Part shown: piece after piece, positions 1-11,279 of the stretch
How the letters are laid out: each line of letters opens with the position of its first letter
Position numbering within the stretch: the stretch's first letter is position 1
Assembly (NCBI GenBank): GCA_011799875.1
Contig: CM022297.1
Span: 448,743,292-448,807,291 of the forward strand
DNA length: 64,000 bases
Direction: 5' to 3'
From: Thinopyrum elongatum
Lineage: Eukaryota; Streptophyta; Magnoliopsida; Poales; Poaceae
Made by a program: the position numbers and the translations under genes
The notes under the pieces: generated by a model
What the model saw: the letters and a program-made list of their open reading frames with translations, nothing else
The model's database searches: none
What the model was told of the DNA's origin: nothing

Positions 1-466
1 TGAGTACTCACGGTTGCTTTGCTCCCCCCCTTTTCCCCCTTTCTTTCTTCCTGGTTGTCACAACCAGATGCTGGGGTTCACGAGCCAGACGCCACCGTCG
101 ACGATGACCCCTACTACTCTGGAGGTGCCTACTACTACGTGCAGGCTGTTGACGACGACCAGGAGTAGTTTAGGAGGATCCCAGGCAGGAGGCCTGCGCC
201 TCTTTCGATATGTATCCCAGTTTGTGCTAGCCATCTTATGGCAACTTGTTTAACTTATGTCTGTACTCAGATATTGTTGCTTCCGCTGACTCGTCTATGA
301 TCGAGCACTTGTATTCGAGCCCTCGAGGCCCCTGGCTTGTATTATGATGCTTGTATGACTTATTTATTTTTAGAGTTGTGTTATGATATCTTCCCGTGAG
401 TCCCTGATCTTGATCGTACACGTTTGCGTGTATGATTAGTGTACGATTGAATCGGGGGCGTCACAG
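1..466 (+). mobile_element. 3' end of a Gypsy LTR (element E), rest lies left of the window
   Basis: The block ends in GGGGGCGTCACA, the same terminus (allowing for substitutions) as the solo LTR ending at 21715 and, in reverse complement, the LTRs starting at 16220 and 29035. Shared landmarks are the CCCAGGCAGGAGGCCT segment, the TATTCGAGCCCTCGAGGCCCC segment and the terminal TATGATTAGTG segment. It differs clearly from the other copies, so it is a separate subfamily. The sequence directly after it resumes in the middle of a Copia LTR (equivalent to 7193 in the sister LTR). The simplest reading is therefore that this Gypsy LTR, or full element, inserted into Copia C and that its other end lies outside the window. 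Confidence 0.8.
68..168 (+). other. Exon-like block Y inside LTR of element E (candidate C-terminal coding exon)
   Basis: A pyrimidine-rich run ending in CAACCAG looks like a splice acceptor. Read with the first two bases completing a codon, the block is open to TAG at 166-168 and ends in the acidic peptide DDDQE-stop after two tyrosine clusters (DPYYSGG, AYYYV). The same phase and C-terminus occur at 16520-16614 and 29335-29429. This copy is 6 bp longer than those, an in-frame difference. The function is unknown; it is a candidate coding exon by comparison only. Confidence 0.45.
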
Positions 467-1801
467 CTGCGCCAGGGAAGAGGTGTTGCTGCCCTCCCAC
501 CCCCCCTCTATTTATAGGGAGAAGGGGAGAGGGGGCCGGCCCCCTTAGATCCCATCTAAGGGGAGGGGCGGCGGCCAGGGGGGGAACTTACCCCCCAAGC
601 AGGTGGGAGGCGCCCCCACCCCCTAGGGTTTCCAACCCTAGGCGCCTTGGGCCCCTTGGGGGGGCGCACCAGCCCACCAGGGGCTGGTTCCCTCCCTTGC
701 TCAGCCCATTTGGCCCACCAGGGCAGGTGGCCCCACCCGGTGGACCCCCGAACACCTTCCGGTGGTCCCGGTACAATACCGATAACCCCCGAAACCATTC
801 CGGTGACTGAAACTGGACTTCCCATATATAATTCTTCACCTCCGGACCATTCCGGAACTCCTCGTGACGTCCGGGATCTCATCCGGGACTCCGAACAACC
901 TTCGGTAACCACATACAATTTCCCATAACAACTCTAGCGTCACCGAACCTTAAGTGTGTAGGCCCTACGGGTTCGGGAACCATGCAGACATGACCGAGAC
1001 ATCTCTCCGGCCAATAACCAACAGCGGGATCTGGATACCCATGTTGGCTCCCACATGTTCCATGATGATCTCATCGGATGAACCACGATGTCGAGGATTC
1101 AATCAATTCCGTATGCAATTCCCTTTGTCCATCGGTATGTTACTTGCCCGAGATTCGATCGTCGGTATCCCCATACCTCGTTCAATCTCGTTACCGGCAA
1201 GTCTCTTTACTCGTTCCGTAACGCATGATCCCGTGACTAACTCCTTAGTCACATTGAGCTCATTACGATGATGCATTACCGAGTGGGCCCAGAGATACCT
1301 CTTCGTCATACGGAGTGACAAATCCCAGTCTCGATTCGTGCCAACCCAACAGACACTTTCGGAGATACCTGTAGTGCACCTTTATAGTCACCCAGTTACG
1401 TTGTGACGTTTGATACACCCAAAGCATTCCTACGGTATCCGGGAGTTGCACAATCTCATGGTCCAAGGAAATGATACTTGACATTTGAAAAGCTCTAGCA
1501 AACGAACTACACGATCTTGTGCTATGCTTAGGATTGGGTCTTGTCCATCACATCATTCTCCTAATGATGTGATCCCGTTATCAACGACATCCAATGTCCA
1601 TGGTCAGGAAACCATAACCATCTATTGATCAACGAGCTAGTCAACTAGAGGCTCACTAGGGACATGCTGTGGTCTATGTATTCACACATGTATTACGGTT
1701 TCCGGTTAATACAATTATAGCATGAACAATAGACAATTATCATGAACAAGGAAATATAATAATAACCATTTTATTATTGCCTCTAGGGCATATTTCCAAC
1801 A
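467..1801 (-). repeat. 3' LTR of Copia C (interrupted at its end)
   Basis: It matches the sister LTR at about 7193-8528 nearly base for base. It lacks the part equivalent to 6806-7192, which would lie beyond element E. The right border at 1801 is the LTR start (TGTTGGAAATATGCC on the minus strand), next to the polypurine tract. Confidence 0.92.
508..517 (-). promoter_or_regulatory. TATA box of C 3' LTR
   Basis: The minus-strand sequence CTATAAATAG sits in GC-rich surroundings. It is at the position expected for the U3 promoter and is repeated in the sister LTR at 7235-7244. Confidence 0.6.
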
Positions 1802-1814
1802 GTCTCCCACTTGC
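1802..1814 (-). other. Polypurine tract of Copia C
   Basis: The minus-strand sequence GCAAGTGGGAGAC abuts the 3' LTR. The identical tract precedes the LTRs of elements A (57737-57749) and B (59552-59564). It primes plus-strand DNA synthesis in LTR elements. Confidence 0.85.
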
Positions 1815-1856
1815 ACTAGAGTCAATAATCTAGTTCACATCACCATGTGATTTACA

Positions 1857-4800
1857 TTGTTATGAATCTAACACCCAGTGAGTTCTGGGGTTCGATCATG
1901 CTTTGCATGTGAGAGAGGTCTTTAGTCAACGGGTCTGCGACATTCAGATCCGTGTGTACTTTGCAAATCTCTATGTCATACTGTAGACACTGCTACCACA
2001 CTCCACTTGGAGCTATTCCAAATGGCTGCTCCACTATACGTATCCGGATTGCTACTCAGAGTCATCCGGATTGGTGTTAAAACTTGCATCGACGTAACTC
2101 TTTACGACGAACTCTTTATCACCTCCATAACCGAGAAATATTTCCTTAGTCCTCTAGTTACTAAGGATAATCTTGACCGTTGTCCAGTGATCCATTCCTG
2201 GATCACTCTCGTACCCCTTGACAGACTCATGGCAAGGCACACACATGTGCGGTACACAGCATGGCATATTATACAGAGCCTATGGATAAATCATAGGGGA
2301 CGACCTTCGTCCTATCTCTTTGATCCACCGCGGTCGAGCTTTGAGTCTCACTCAACTCCACACCTTACAAATCAGGTAAGAACTCCTTCTTTGACTGATC
2401 AATATTGAACTCTTTCAAAATCTTGTCTAGGTATGTACTCATTGAAAGTCTCATCAAGCATCTTGATCTATCTCTATAGATCTTGATGCCCAACAATTAG
2501 GTAGCTTTATCCAGGTCTTCCTTTGAAAAACTCTTTTCAAACAACCGTTTATGCTTTCCAGAAATTCTACATCATTTCCGATCAACAATATGTCATCCAC
2601 ATATACTCATCAGAAATTCTATAGTGCTCCCACTCACTTTCTTGTAAATACGAGTTTCTCATAAACTTTGTACAGACTCAAAAACTTTGATCACCTCATC
2701 AAAGCGTATATTCCAACTCCGAGATGCTTGCTCCTGTCCATCGAAGGATTGCTGGAGCTTGCATACTTTTTAGCATCCTTAGGATCGACAAAACCTTCTG
2801 GTTGTATCACATACAACCTTTCCTCAAGGGAACGATGTTTTGAAATCCATCTGCCAGATTTCATAATCGAAAAATGCAGCAACTGCTAACATAATTCCAA
2901 CAGACTTTAGCATCGCTACGGGTGAGAATGTCTCATCATAGTCAACTCCTTGAACTTGTCAGAAACTTGTTTGCGGCAAGTCGAGCTTTATAAATGGTAA
3001 CATTTACCATCAGTGTCTGTCTTCTTCTTAAAGGTCCATTTGTACTCAACGACCTGCCATTTAACGGGAAAGTCTACCAAAGTCCATACTTGGTTTTCAT
3101 ACATGGATCCTTTCTCGGATTTCATGGCCTCTAACCATTTGTTGGAATCCGGGCCCATCATCGCTTCTCCATAGTTTGTAGGTTCGTTGTTGTCCAACAA
3201 CATGACCTCCAAGACAGGGTTGCCGTACCACTCAGGAGCAGTACGCGTCTTTGTCGACCTACAAAGTTCGATAGTAACTTGATCCGAAGCTTCATGATCA
3301 TCACCATTAACTTCCTCTTCAACTGACGTAGGCTCCACAGAAACATCTTTCTGTGATGCGCTACTCCTTAGTTGAAACAAAGGTTCAACAACCTCATCAA
3401 GTTCTATCTTCCTCCCACTCAATTCTTTCGAGAGAAACCTTTTCTCGAGAAAGGACCCATTTTAGCAACAAATACTTTGCCCTCGGATCTGAGATAGAAG
3501 GCATACCCAAATGTTTCCTTAGGGTATTCTATGAAGATGCATATTTCCGCTTTGGGTTCAAGCTTATCAGACATAAGCGTCGTATTCCCAAACTCTGAGA
3601 AATGACAGCTTAGGTTTCTGCCAAACCATACGGTGTCATCTCAACGGAATTAGATAGTGCCCTATTTAAAGTGAATGTTGTTGTCTCTAATGCTTAACCC
3701 CAAAACAATAGTGGCAAATCGATAAGAGACATCATAGTACGCACCATATCCAATAGAGTACGACTACGATGTTCGGACACACCATCACACTATGGTGTTC
3801 CAGGTGGCGTGAGTTGTGAAACAACTTTCACATTGTCTTAAGTTGTATACAAAACTTGTAACTCAGATATTCACCTCCACGATCATATCATAGACATTTT
3901 AATCTTCTTGTCACGATGATCTTAGTCTTCACTCTGAATTTGTTTGAACTTTTCAAACATTTTAGACTTGTGTTTCATTAAGTAAATATACTCATATCCA
4001 CTCAAATCATCAGTGAAGGTAAGAAAATAACGATATCCACTGCATGTTACAACACTCATTGGACCGCATACATCAACATGTATTTTCTCCAATAAGTTAC
4101 TAGCCCGCTCCATCATACCGGAAACGGGGTCTCAGTCATCTTGCCTAAGAGGCATGGTACGCATGTCGCAACCGATTCGAAATCGAGTGAGTCCAAAGAT
4201 CCATTAGCATGGAGTTTCTTCATGCGCTTTACACCAATATGACCTTCAGCGGCAGTGCCACAAGTATGTGGTACTATCATTAATTTTGCATCTTTTATGA
4301 ACATGTGTATTACTACGATCGAGATTCAGTAAACCATTCACATTGGGTGCATGACCATTGAAGGTATTATTCATGTAAACAGAATAACCATTATTCTCTA
4401 ACTTAAATGAATAACCGTATTGCAATAAACACGATCTAATCATGTTCATGCTCAACACAAACACCAGATAACATTTATTTAGGTTCATCCCTAATCCCGA
4501 GAGAGTGTGCGATGGTGATCACATCAACCATGGAAACACTTCCAACACACATCGTCACCTCACCCTTAGCTAGCCTCCGTTTATTCCATAGCTTTTATTT
4601 CGAGTTACTAACATTTAGCAACCGAACCGGTATCCAATACCCAGGTGCTACTAGGAGTACTAGCAAGGTACACATCAATAACGTGTATATCAAATATACT
4701 TCTGTCGACGTTGCCAGCTTTCTTATCTACCAAGTATCTAGGGTTGTTCCACTTCAGCGACCGTTCTCCTCATAACAGAAGCACCTAGTCTCAGGTTTGG

Positions 4801-5530
4801 GTTTAACCTTGGGTTTCTTTACTGGAGCAGCAACTAACTTGCCATCCATGAAGTTTCCCTTCTTGCCCTTGCCCTTTGTGAAACTAGTGGTTTTACTAAC
4901 CATCAACACTTGATGCTCCTTCTTGATTTCTACCTTCGCGGTGTTAAACATCGCGAACAACTCAGGGATCATCTTATCCATCCCTGGCATGTTATAGTTC
5001 ATCACGAGGCTCTAGTAGCTAGGTGGCAGTGACTTGGAGAACTATATTAATCACTATCTTATCTGGAAGATAAACTCCCACTCGATTCAAGTGATCGTAG
5101 TACCTAGACAATCTGAGCACATGCTCACTGATTGAGCTATTCTCCTTCATCTTGCAGGCAAAGAATCTTGTTGGAGGTCTCATACCTCTCAATGCGGGCA
5201 TGAGCCTGAAATCCCAATTTCAGCTCTTAGAACATCTCATATGTTCCATGACATTCAAAACATTTTGGAGCCTCAATTCTAAGCCGTAATGCATGACGCA
5301 CTGAACTATCAAGTAGTCATCAGAACGTGCCTGTCAGATGTTCAAAACATCTACAAACGACGCTTGAGGGGGTGGCGCATCGAGCGGTGCATTAAGGACA
5401 TAAGCCTTCTATGCAGTAATGAGGACAATCCTCAGACCACGGACCCAGCCCGCATTATTGCTACCATCATCTTTCAACTTACTTTTCTCTAGGAATGTAT
5501 CAATAAAACAGGGGAGCTACAGCGCGAGCT
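1857..5530 (-). pseudogene. Decayed Copia gag-pol polyprotein of element C
   Basis: Fragments of the Angela-type polyprotein lie in order on the minus strand. They are gag (about 5530-4760, including a KKEHQVLMV segment and remains of the zinc knuckle region), protease/GAG-pre region (about 4490-4110, with IGVKRMKKLHA and the C..C finger half), integrase core start (4116-3922, VCGPMSVV and YFLTFTDDLSGY), the link to reverse transcriptase (3422-2988, NYGEAMMGPDS and WTFKKKTD) and RNase H remnants ending near 1857. The gag start codon that A and B have is missing, and stops, frameshifts and deletions are frequent throughout. It is much more eroded than A or B. It encodes no working protein but would have supplied capsid, protease, integrase and reverse transcriptase. 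Confidence 0.85.
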
Positions 5531-6791
5531 ATCTACAACATAATTGGCAAAGACACTTTGACTATGTTCATGATAATGAAGTTCATCTGATGAACTCCCA
5601 CTCAGATAGACATCCCTCTAGTCATCTAAGTGATACATGATCCGAATCGACTAGGCCGTGTCCAATCATCACGTGAGACGGACTAGTCATCAACGGTGAA
5701 CATCTCCATGTTGATCGCATCTACTATACGACTCATGTTCGACCTTTCGGTCTCTCGTGTTCCGAGGCCATGTCTGTACATGCTAGGCTCGTCAAGTCAA
5801 CCTAAGTGTTTCGCATGTGTAAATCTGGCTTACACCCGTTGTATACGAACGTTAGAATCTATCACACCCGATCATCACGTGGTGCTTCGAAACAACGAAC
5901 CTTCGCAACGGTGCACAGTTAGGGGGAACACATTTCTTGAAATTTTAGTGAGGGATCATCTTATTTATGCTACTGTCGTTCTAAGCAAATAAGATGTAAA
6001 CATGACAAACATCACATGTAAATCATAAAGTGACATGATATGGCCAATATCATCTTGCGCTTTTGATCTCCATCTTCGAGGCGCGGCATGATCACCATCG
6101 TCACCGGCATGACACCATGATCTCCATCATCATGATCTCCATCATCGTGTCTTCATGAAGTTGTCTCGCCAATTATTACTTCTACTACTATGGCTAACGG
6201 TTAGCAATAAAGTGAAGTAATTACAAGGCCTTTACATTGACACGCAGGTCATACAATAAAATGAGACAACTCTTATGGCTCCTGCCGGTTGTCATATTCA
6301 TCGACATGCAAGTCGTGATTCCTATTACAAGAACATGATCAATCTCATACATCACATATATAATTCATCACATCATTTTTGGCCATATCACATCACATAG
6401 CATACCCTGCAAAAACAAGTTAGACGTCCTCTAATTGTTGTTGCATGTTTTACGTGGCTGCTATGGGTTTCTAGCAAGAACGTTTCTTACCTACGCAAAA
6501 GCCACAACGGTGATATGCCAATTGCTATTTACCCTTCATGAGGACCCTCTTCATCGAATCCGATCCGACTAAAGTGGGAGAGACAGACACCCGCTAGCCA
6601 CCTTATGCATCAAGTGCATGTCAGTCGGTGGAACCTGTCTCACGTAAGCGTATGTGTAAGGTCGGTCCGGGCCGCTTCATCCCACAGTGCCGCCGAATCA
6701 AGATAGGACTAGTAACGGTAAGCAAATTGAACAAATCATCGCCCACAACTACTTGTGTTCTACTCGTGCAAAGAATCTACGCATAGACCTA
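5531..6791 (-). other. Untranslated leader of Copia C
   Basis: This corresponds to the leader of element A (52519-53732). Shared landmarks are the GTCGAACATGAGTCGTATAG-like stretch, the CACGTGATGATCGGGTGTG stretch and the CCGGACCGACCTTACAC stretch. There is no coding potential beyond short chance frames. Confidence 0.75.
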
Positions 6792-6804
6792 GCTCATGAT
6801 GCCA
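6792..6804 (-). other. Degenerate primer-binding site of Copia C
   Basis: The minus strand reads TGGCATCATGAGC directly after the 5' LTR. The usual Angela-type site complementary to initiator tRNA-Met is TGGTATCAGAGC, so several positions have changed. Confidence 0.6.
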
Positions 6805-6805
6805 G

Positions 6806-8528
6806 TGTTGGGGAACGTAGTAGTAAATCAAAAATTTTCCTACGTATCACCAAGATCAATCTAGGAGAAGCTTGCAACGAGAGAGAGGGAGTGCATCTTC
6901 ATACCCTTGAAGATCGCTAAGCGGAAGCGTTACAAGAACGCGGTTGATGGAGTCGTACTCGCGGCGATTCAAATCGCGGAAGATCCGATCCAAGCGCCGA
7001 ACGGACGGCGCCTCCGCGTTCAACACACATACAGCCTGGGGACGTCTCCTCCTTCTTGATCCAGCAAGGGGAGAGGAGAAGTTGAGGGAGAACTCCGGCA
7101 GCACGACGGCGTGGTGGTGGAGGAGCTTGTGGTTCTCCGACAGGGCTTCGCCAAGCACTACGGAGGAGGAGGAGGTGTTGGAGAGGGGGAGGGCTGCGCC
7201 AGGGAAGAGGTGCTGCTGCCCTCCCACCCCCCCTCTATTTATAGGGAGAAGGGGAGAGGGGGCCGGCCCCCTTAGATCCCATCTAAGGGGAGGGGCGGCG
7301 GCTAGGGGGGGAAACTTACCCCCCAAGCAGGTGGGAGGCGCCCCCACCCCCTAGGGTTTCCAACCCTAGGCGCCTTGGGCCCCTTGGGGGGCGCACCAGC
7401 CCACCAGGGGCTGGTTCCCTCCCTTGCTCAGCCCATTTGGCACACCGGGGAAGGTGGCCCCACCCGGTGGACCCCCGGACACCTTCCGATGGTCCCGGTA
7501 CAATACCGATAACCCCCGAAACCATTCCGGTGACTGAAACTGGACTTCCCATATATAATTCTTCACCTCCGGACCATTCCGGAACTCCTCATGACGTCCG
7601 GGATCTCATCTGGGACTCCGAACAACCTTCGGTAACCACATACAATTTCCCATAACAACTATAGCGTCACTGAACCTTAAGTGTGTAGACCCTACGGGTT
7701 CGGGAACCATGCAGACATGACCGAGACATCTCTCCGGCCAATAACCAACAGCGGGATCTGGATACCCATGTTGGCTCCCACATGTTCCATGATGATCTCA
7801 TTGGATGAACCACGATGTCGAGGATTCAATCAATCCCGTATGCAATTCCCTTTGTCCATCGGTATGTTACTTGCCCGAGATTCGATCGTCGGTATCCCCA
7901 TACCTCGTTCAATCTCGTTACCGGCAAGTCTCTTTACTCGTTCCGTAAGGCATGATCCCGTGACTAACTCCTTAGTCACATTGAGCTCATTACGATGATG
8001 CATTACCGAGTGGGCTCAGAGATACCTCTCCGTCATACGGAGTGACAAATCCCAGTCTCGATTCGTGCCAACCCAACAGACACTTTCGGAGATACCTGTA
8101 GTGCACCTTTATAGTCACCCAGTTACGTTGTGACGTTTGATACACCCAAAGCATTCCTACGGTATCCGGGAGTTGCACAATCGCATGGTCCAAGGAAATG
8201 ATACTTGACATTAGAAAAGCTCTAGCAAACGAACTACACGATCTTGTGCTATGATTAGGATTGGGTCTTGTCCATCACATCATTCTCCTAATGATGTGAT
8301 CCCGTTATCAACGACATCCAATGTCCATGGTCAGGAAACCATAACCATCTATTGATCAACGAGCTAGTCAACTAGAGGCTCACTAGGGACATGCTGTGGT
8401 CTATGTATTCACACATGTATTACGGTTTCCGGTTAATACAATTATAGCATGAACAATAGACAATTATCATGAACAAGGAAATATAATAATAACCATTTTA
8501 TTATTGCCTCTAGGGCATATTTCCAACT
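6806..8528 (-). repeat. 5' LTR of Copia C
   Basis: A complete LTR of about 1.72 kb. The minus strand begins with GTTGGAAATATGCCC, and the last T at 8528 replaces the expected A. It ends CCCCAACA at 6806. A U3 TATA-like CTATAAATAG is present at 7235-7244. Confidence 0.93.
7235..7244 (-). promoter_or_regulatory. TATA box of C 5' LTR
   Basis: CTATAAATAG on the minus strand, identical in sequence and context to 508-517. Confidence 0.6.
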
Positions 8529-8548
8529 CGATGTAACCGTCAACGGAT

Positions 8549-8746
8549 GTATCACCCTCGACGGATGCCCACTCGATGTAACCGTCAAGTTGAACTTAGG
8601 AGGAATCACCCTCGAGGTTCAAACTTGAAGTGTTGCGCGACAAGGTCGTATCGGAAGTAGAGAAAGAGGAATCACCCTCGATGACCACGACCAATTATCT
8701 ACCCTACAAGGTTAACATCAGGAGTGCTGACGAGGTATCACCCTCG
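8549..8746 (-). repeat. Phased GAGGGTGATnCCTC motif array in left Tekay LTR
   Basis: Four copies of the plus-strand core G(A/T)ATCACCCTCG start at 8549, 8603, 8669 and 8735, giving spacings of 54, 66 and 66 bp. Most copies are framed as GAGG..CCTC, a short inverted repeat. The same spacing recurs in the middle and right LTRs. Possible transcription-factor sites or a decayed coding repeat. Confidence 0.6.
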
Positions 8747-9056
8747 GCACTCGATAGTAACCCAGTAGTGTCGTACAACTAAGGGGGGTGAAGTGCGGTG
8801 CCGGGGCCTGGTCTTCAATCCTGTTGATCGGGTCTTCTGTTAATCCAGCGGGGCAACAAGGGACAAAGTGGGGTTCTCTAGTGGGTCTCTACCAAGCCTA
8901 TACTAAGCAGTTTAGGATAAGCAGGTAAGGTATCAATAGTAGGTTACAATAAACAGGCTATGCATCAGAATAGGTAAAGCAGTAGCAGCAGCAATTCTAA
9001 TGCAAGCATGAGAAAATAGAATGGGCGATACCGGGATGATCAAAGGGGGGGCTTGC

Positions 9057-9128
9057 CTGGTTGCTCTGCGGCAAAGGTAAGGTCGTCAACGGTGTCGTCG
9101 GGCTCCTGAGCTGCGTCGGTCTCGGGGT
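9057..9128 (-). other. Exon-like block X in left Tekay LTR
   Basis: The minus strand has a long pyrimidine run ending CTCTCGATAG, then 72 nt, then CAG/GCAAGC, which resembles the rare GC-AG donor. With two bases completing the first codon it is open and encodes an acidic peptide starting PETDAAQEPDD and ending AAEQP, leaving one base over. Block Y starts with two bases, so the phases fit. The same block is at 22338-22409 and 31096-31167, and is 12 bp longer at 19622-19705. Confidence 0.45.
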
Positions 9129-9759
9129 CTATCGAGAGAGAATAGGGGGAGGAAACAGATAAATACACAGCAAACATATGCGACACAGAGCAGGCTATGC
9201 TAACGTGCAGTGCAGGGTCGCCTAAAAACATGTCTAAGTCATTTTAGTTATTTTAGGATTTAAGTTGGATCTATTAACCGGTATCTATGCACTATTCATC
9301 TACCGGAAATGGGCAAAAAGTTGTGGGTTCACCTCCGTAGAGGGTCCCGTCACGGAAACAGACGGCACGGTCAGCTTCGTCTCATCGTTCCGAGCAACTT
9401 TCATGTATAAAGTTTTTCGATCCGAGCTACGGTTTATTTTCTACGATTTTCTAAAGTTTTAAACGTTTTCTGGAATTTCTGGATTTAATTAAATTCGACA
9501 GAAATTGATTAATGATGTCAGCATGACATCAGTACTGCGTCAGCAGTCAACTGGTCAGTTGACCAGTCAACCTAACATGTGGGACCCTATTGTCATAGAC
9601 ACAGAGCTAATCCAGTGTTTAATTTAAACTAAACTAATTAGTTAGGGGTGTGGTCCCACCTGGCAGTGAGTGATTAACTAATTAACCTAATTAACAATTT
9701 AGTTAATAGTTTATTTATTTTTAAAATCATTTTAAACAGGCGGGGCCCACATGTCAGTG

Positions 9760-10760
9760 ACATGGGGCCAGCCCAGTCAGCGTGGACTGGGTCAAAGGGG
9801 CCCAGTGGGGCCCTTTGTCAGCGGCAGAGAGGTGGGGCCCATGGTGCCAGGTGGCAGCCACGTCGGCACCGGCCACCGGAGTGCGCCGGCGAGCCCGAGC
9901 GCGACGTCGAACTCCGGCGAGCTCGAAAATCGTCTGTAGGGCACGGTTTGGCGCGTGGCTAGGTGCTCTGGAACGGCCACTACGTGTCGTGTCCAATGGT
10001 CGTGGTGGCGTGGCCGGAGACGGTCGGGAACAGCACCGGCGACGAGCTAGGCGGCGGTGGGTTTCGGGTGAGCGGCGAACAGGGGACTGCGGGGCACGGC
10101 GAGTCGCGTGTGTGTGCGCATTGGGATCTACGCGAAGTGGTGAGCGAGTTGCGCATGGGCCCGTGACCATTTTGTCGCCGGAGGGCAGCCAGCGACGAGC
10201 TCGGGCGGAGCCGTGTTCGGGCACAACGTGGAGGAGGAGCTACGGCGGCAAAAATGCTCGGGAAAGAGAGGGGAAAGAAGCGCAAGCTCACGGTGCTCCT
10301 GCAGGTGTGCTCAAGTGGGCTCGGGGAGGGCTCGATGCGGCGGATTCAGTGGCGAAGCTCGTCGGAGCAGAGGAGGAAGAAGGCGGCGTCGTGGGCCTTG
10401 CGGTGGCTCCGAGCTTCGGTTCGTTGGCGCGGTCGAAGAAGACGACGACGGCAAGCATGGAGGACCCGTCAAGGAGGCGAACGGGGCATGGTGGTCGCGC
10501 AGCTCAGCCGCGGCCGTCCATGGCGGCGTCGGGTGAGGTGAGGGGAGCCAGGGAGAGAGAGGGAGTGAGCGAGGGAGAGGCCAGGGGGCACCAGGGCTTG
10601 GCCTTATCCCTCCTCTCGGGCGCGGCGCGCTGTCAAGCAAGGGAGAGGGGGGCCGGGGTGCGGTGCGTGCGCGAGCGGGCGATAGCAGCGCGGGGAGGAG
10701 CAGTGAGGTGGAAGGAGGTGCGGGGTGGGCTGGGCTGGCGCGGTAGCCACTTAGGCCCAG
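9760..10760 (-). other. GC-rich island in left Tekay LTR
   Basis: About 1 kb of GC-rich, CpG-rich DNA lies between AT-rich flanks. Long open frames occur on both strands because stop codons are rare in such DNA. It recurs at 22695-23625 and 31770-32800. It may act as a promoter or first-exon region of the LTR; no protein family is recognised. Confidence 0.5.
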
Positions 10761-11241
10761 TCACTGCGGGCTTTTTCTTTTTCTTTCCCTCCTTTTCTGT
10801 TTTTCCTTTTTAGTTTCTATTTTGTATTTTCTTTTCACATTTTTCCCATTTTGTAAAATAGGAGTCTTGCCCCAATAAATTCAGTGCAATTTCTAGCACT
10901 GCTACAAAAGGTTTGGAGTCTAGATCTTTTCATTTGGATTTTAATTAAATGAATATGGATTAATTATTTCTGTTTTGGTTCTGTTCTAGGTTGTTAGGGT
11001 CATTTAACTAATTTAGTAAATGTTGATTACCATCTTAGAATTGTCTCTGAATTATTTACAATATTACGAACATTTTAGTTTCTGGATTTGAACAACTTTT
11101 ATTTTCCACTTTGAATTTGTTTATAATTCAGAGAAAGAAATTGAAGTGAGGTGTTCAACCACTGTGATCATGCACTGCAATGATGGTGACTTGGCATGTT
11201 TAACATAAGAGCACAGTGCTTTATTACACAGGGGTGTTACA

Positions 11242-11255
11242 AATTCTCCTCCTCT
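11242..11255 (-). other. Polypurine tract, Tekay copy 1
   Basis: The minus strand reads AGAGGAGGAGAATT immediately before the LTR start TGTAACACCCC. The same tract is at 24098-24111 in copy 2. Confidence 0.8.
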
Positions 11256-11279
11256 AAAAGAAATTCTCGTCCCAAGAAT

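Larger units (their letters stand above)
467..8528 (-). mobile_element. Copia element C, Angela/BARE type, degenerate
   Basis: Reading the minus strand gives a 5' LTR (8528-6806), degenerate primer site, decayed polyprotein, polypurine tract and 3' LTR (1801-467). The 3' LTR stops at 467 where the Gypsy LTR of element E begins, so it is interrupted rather than complete. C sits inside the left LTR of the Tekay composite, whose sequence resumes at 8529. The base expected to be A at the 5' LTR terminus is T. The family assignment rests on the LTR head GTTGGAAATATGCCCTAGAG and on the polyprotein fragments. Confidence 0.9.
8529..11241 (-). repeat. Left (3') LTR of the Tekay composite, partial
   Basis: This is the first 2.7 kb of the LTR in its own sense, from TGTAACACCCC at 11241. 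The remainder is cut off by Copia C at 8528. It retains the stretch 9414-9852 that the middle LTR has lost. In LTR sense it has an AT-rich head, a GC-rich island (about 10760-9760), a second AT-rich stretch, exon-like block X and the GAGGGTGAT motif array. Confidence 0.9.

Noticed and set aside
1..466. Element E as a second copy of the solo LTR insertion seen at 17669-21715
   Set aside because: The two sequences are too different in the Y-block region and before it; they are separate subfamilies.
467..480. Truncation of Copia C by deletion at its 3' LTR
   Set aside because: The neighbouring Gypsy LTR ends in its exact canonical terminus, so insertion into C explains the junction without a deletion.
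2007..2408. Plus-strand frame of 133 codons in Copia C
   Set aside because: Antisense shadow of the decayed RNase H region.
9782..10813. Long plus-strand frame of 343 codons in the left Tekay LTR
   Set aside because: It lies in GC-rich DNA antisense to the LTR, is not conserved at that length in the middle and right LTRs, and overlaps frames on the other strand.
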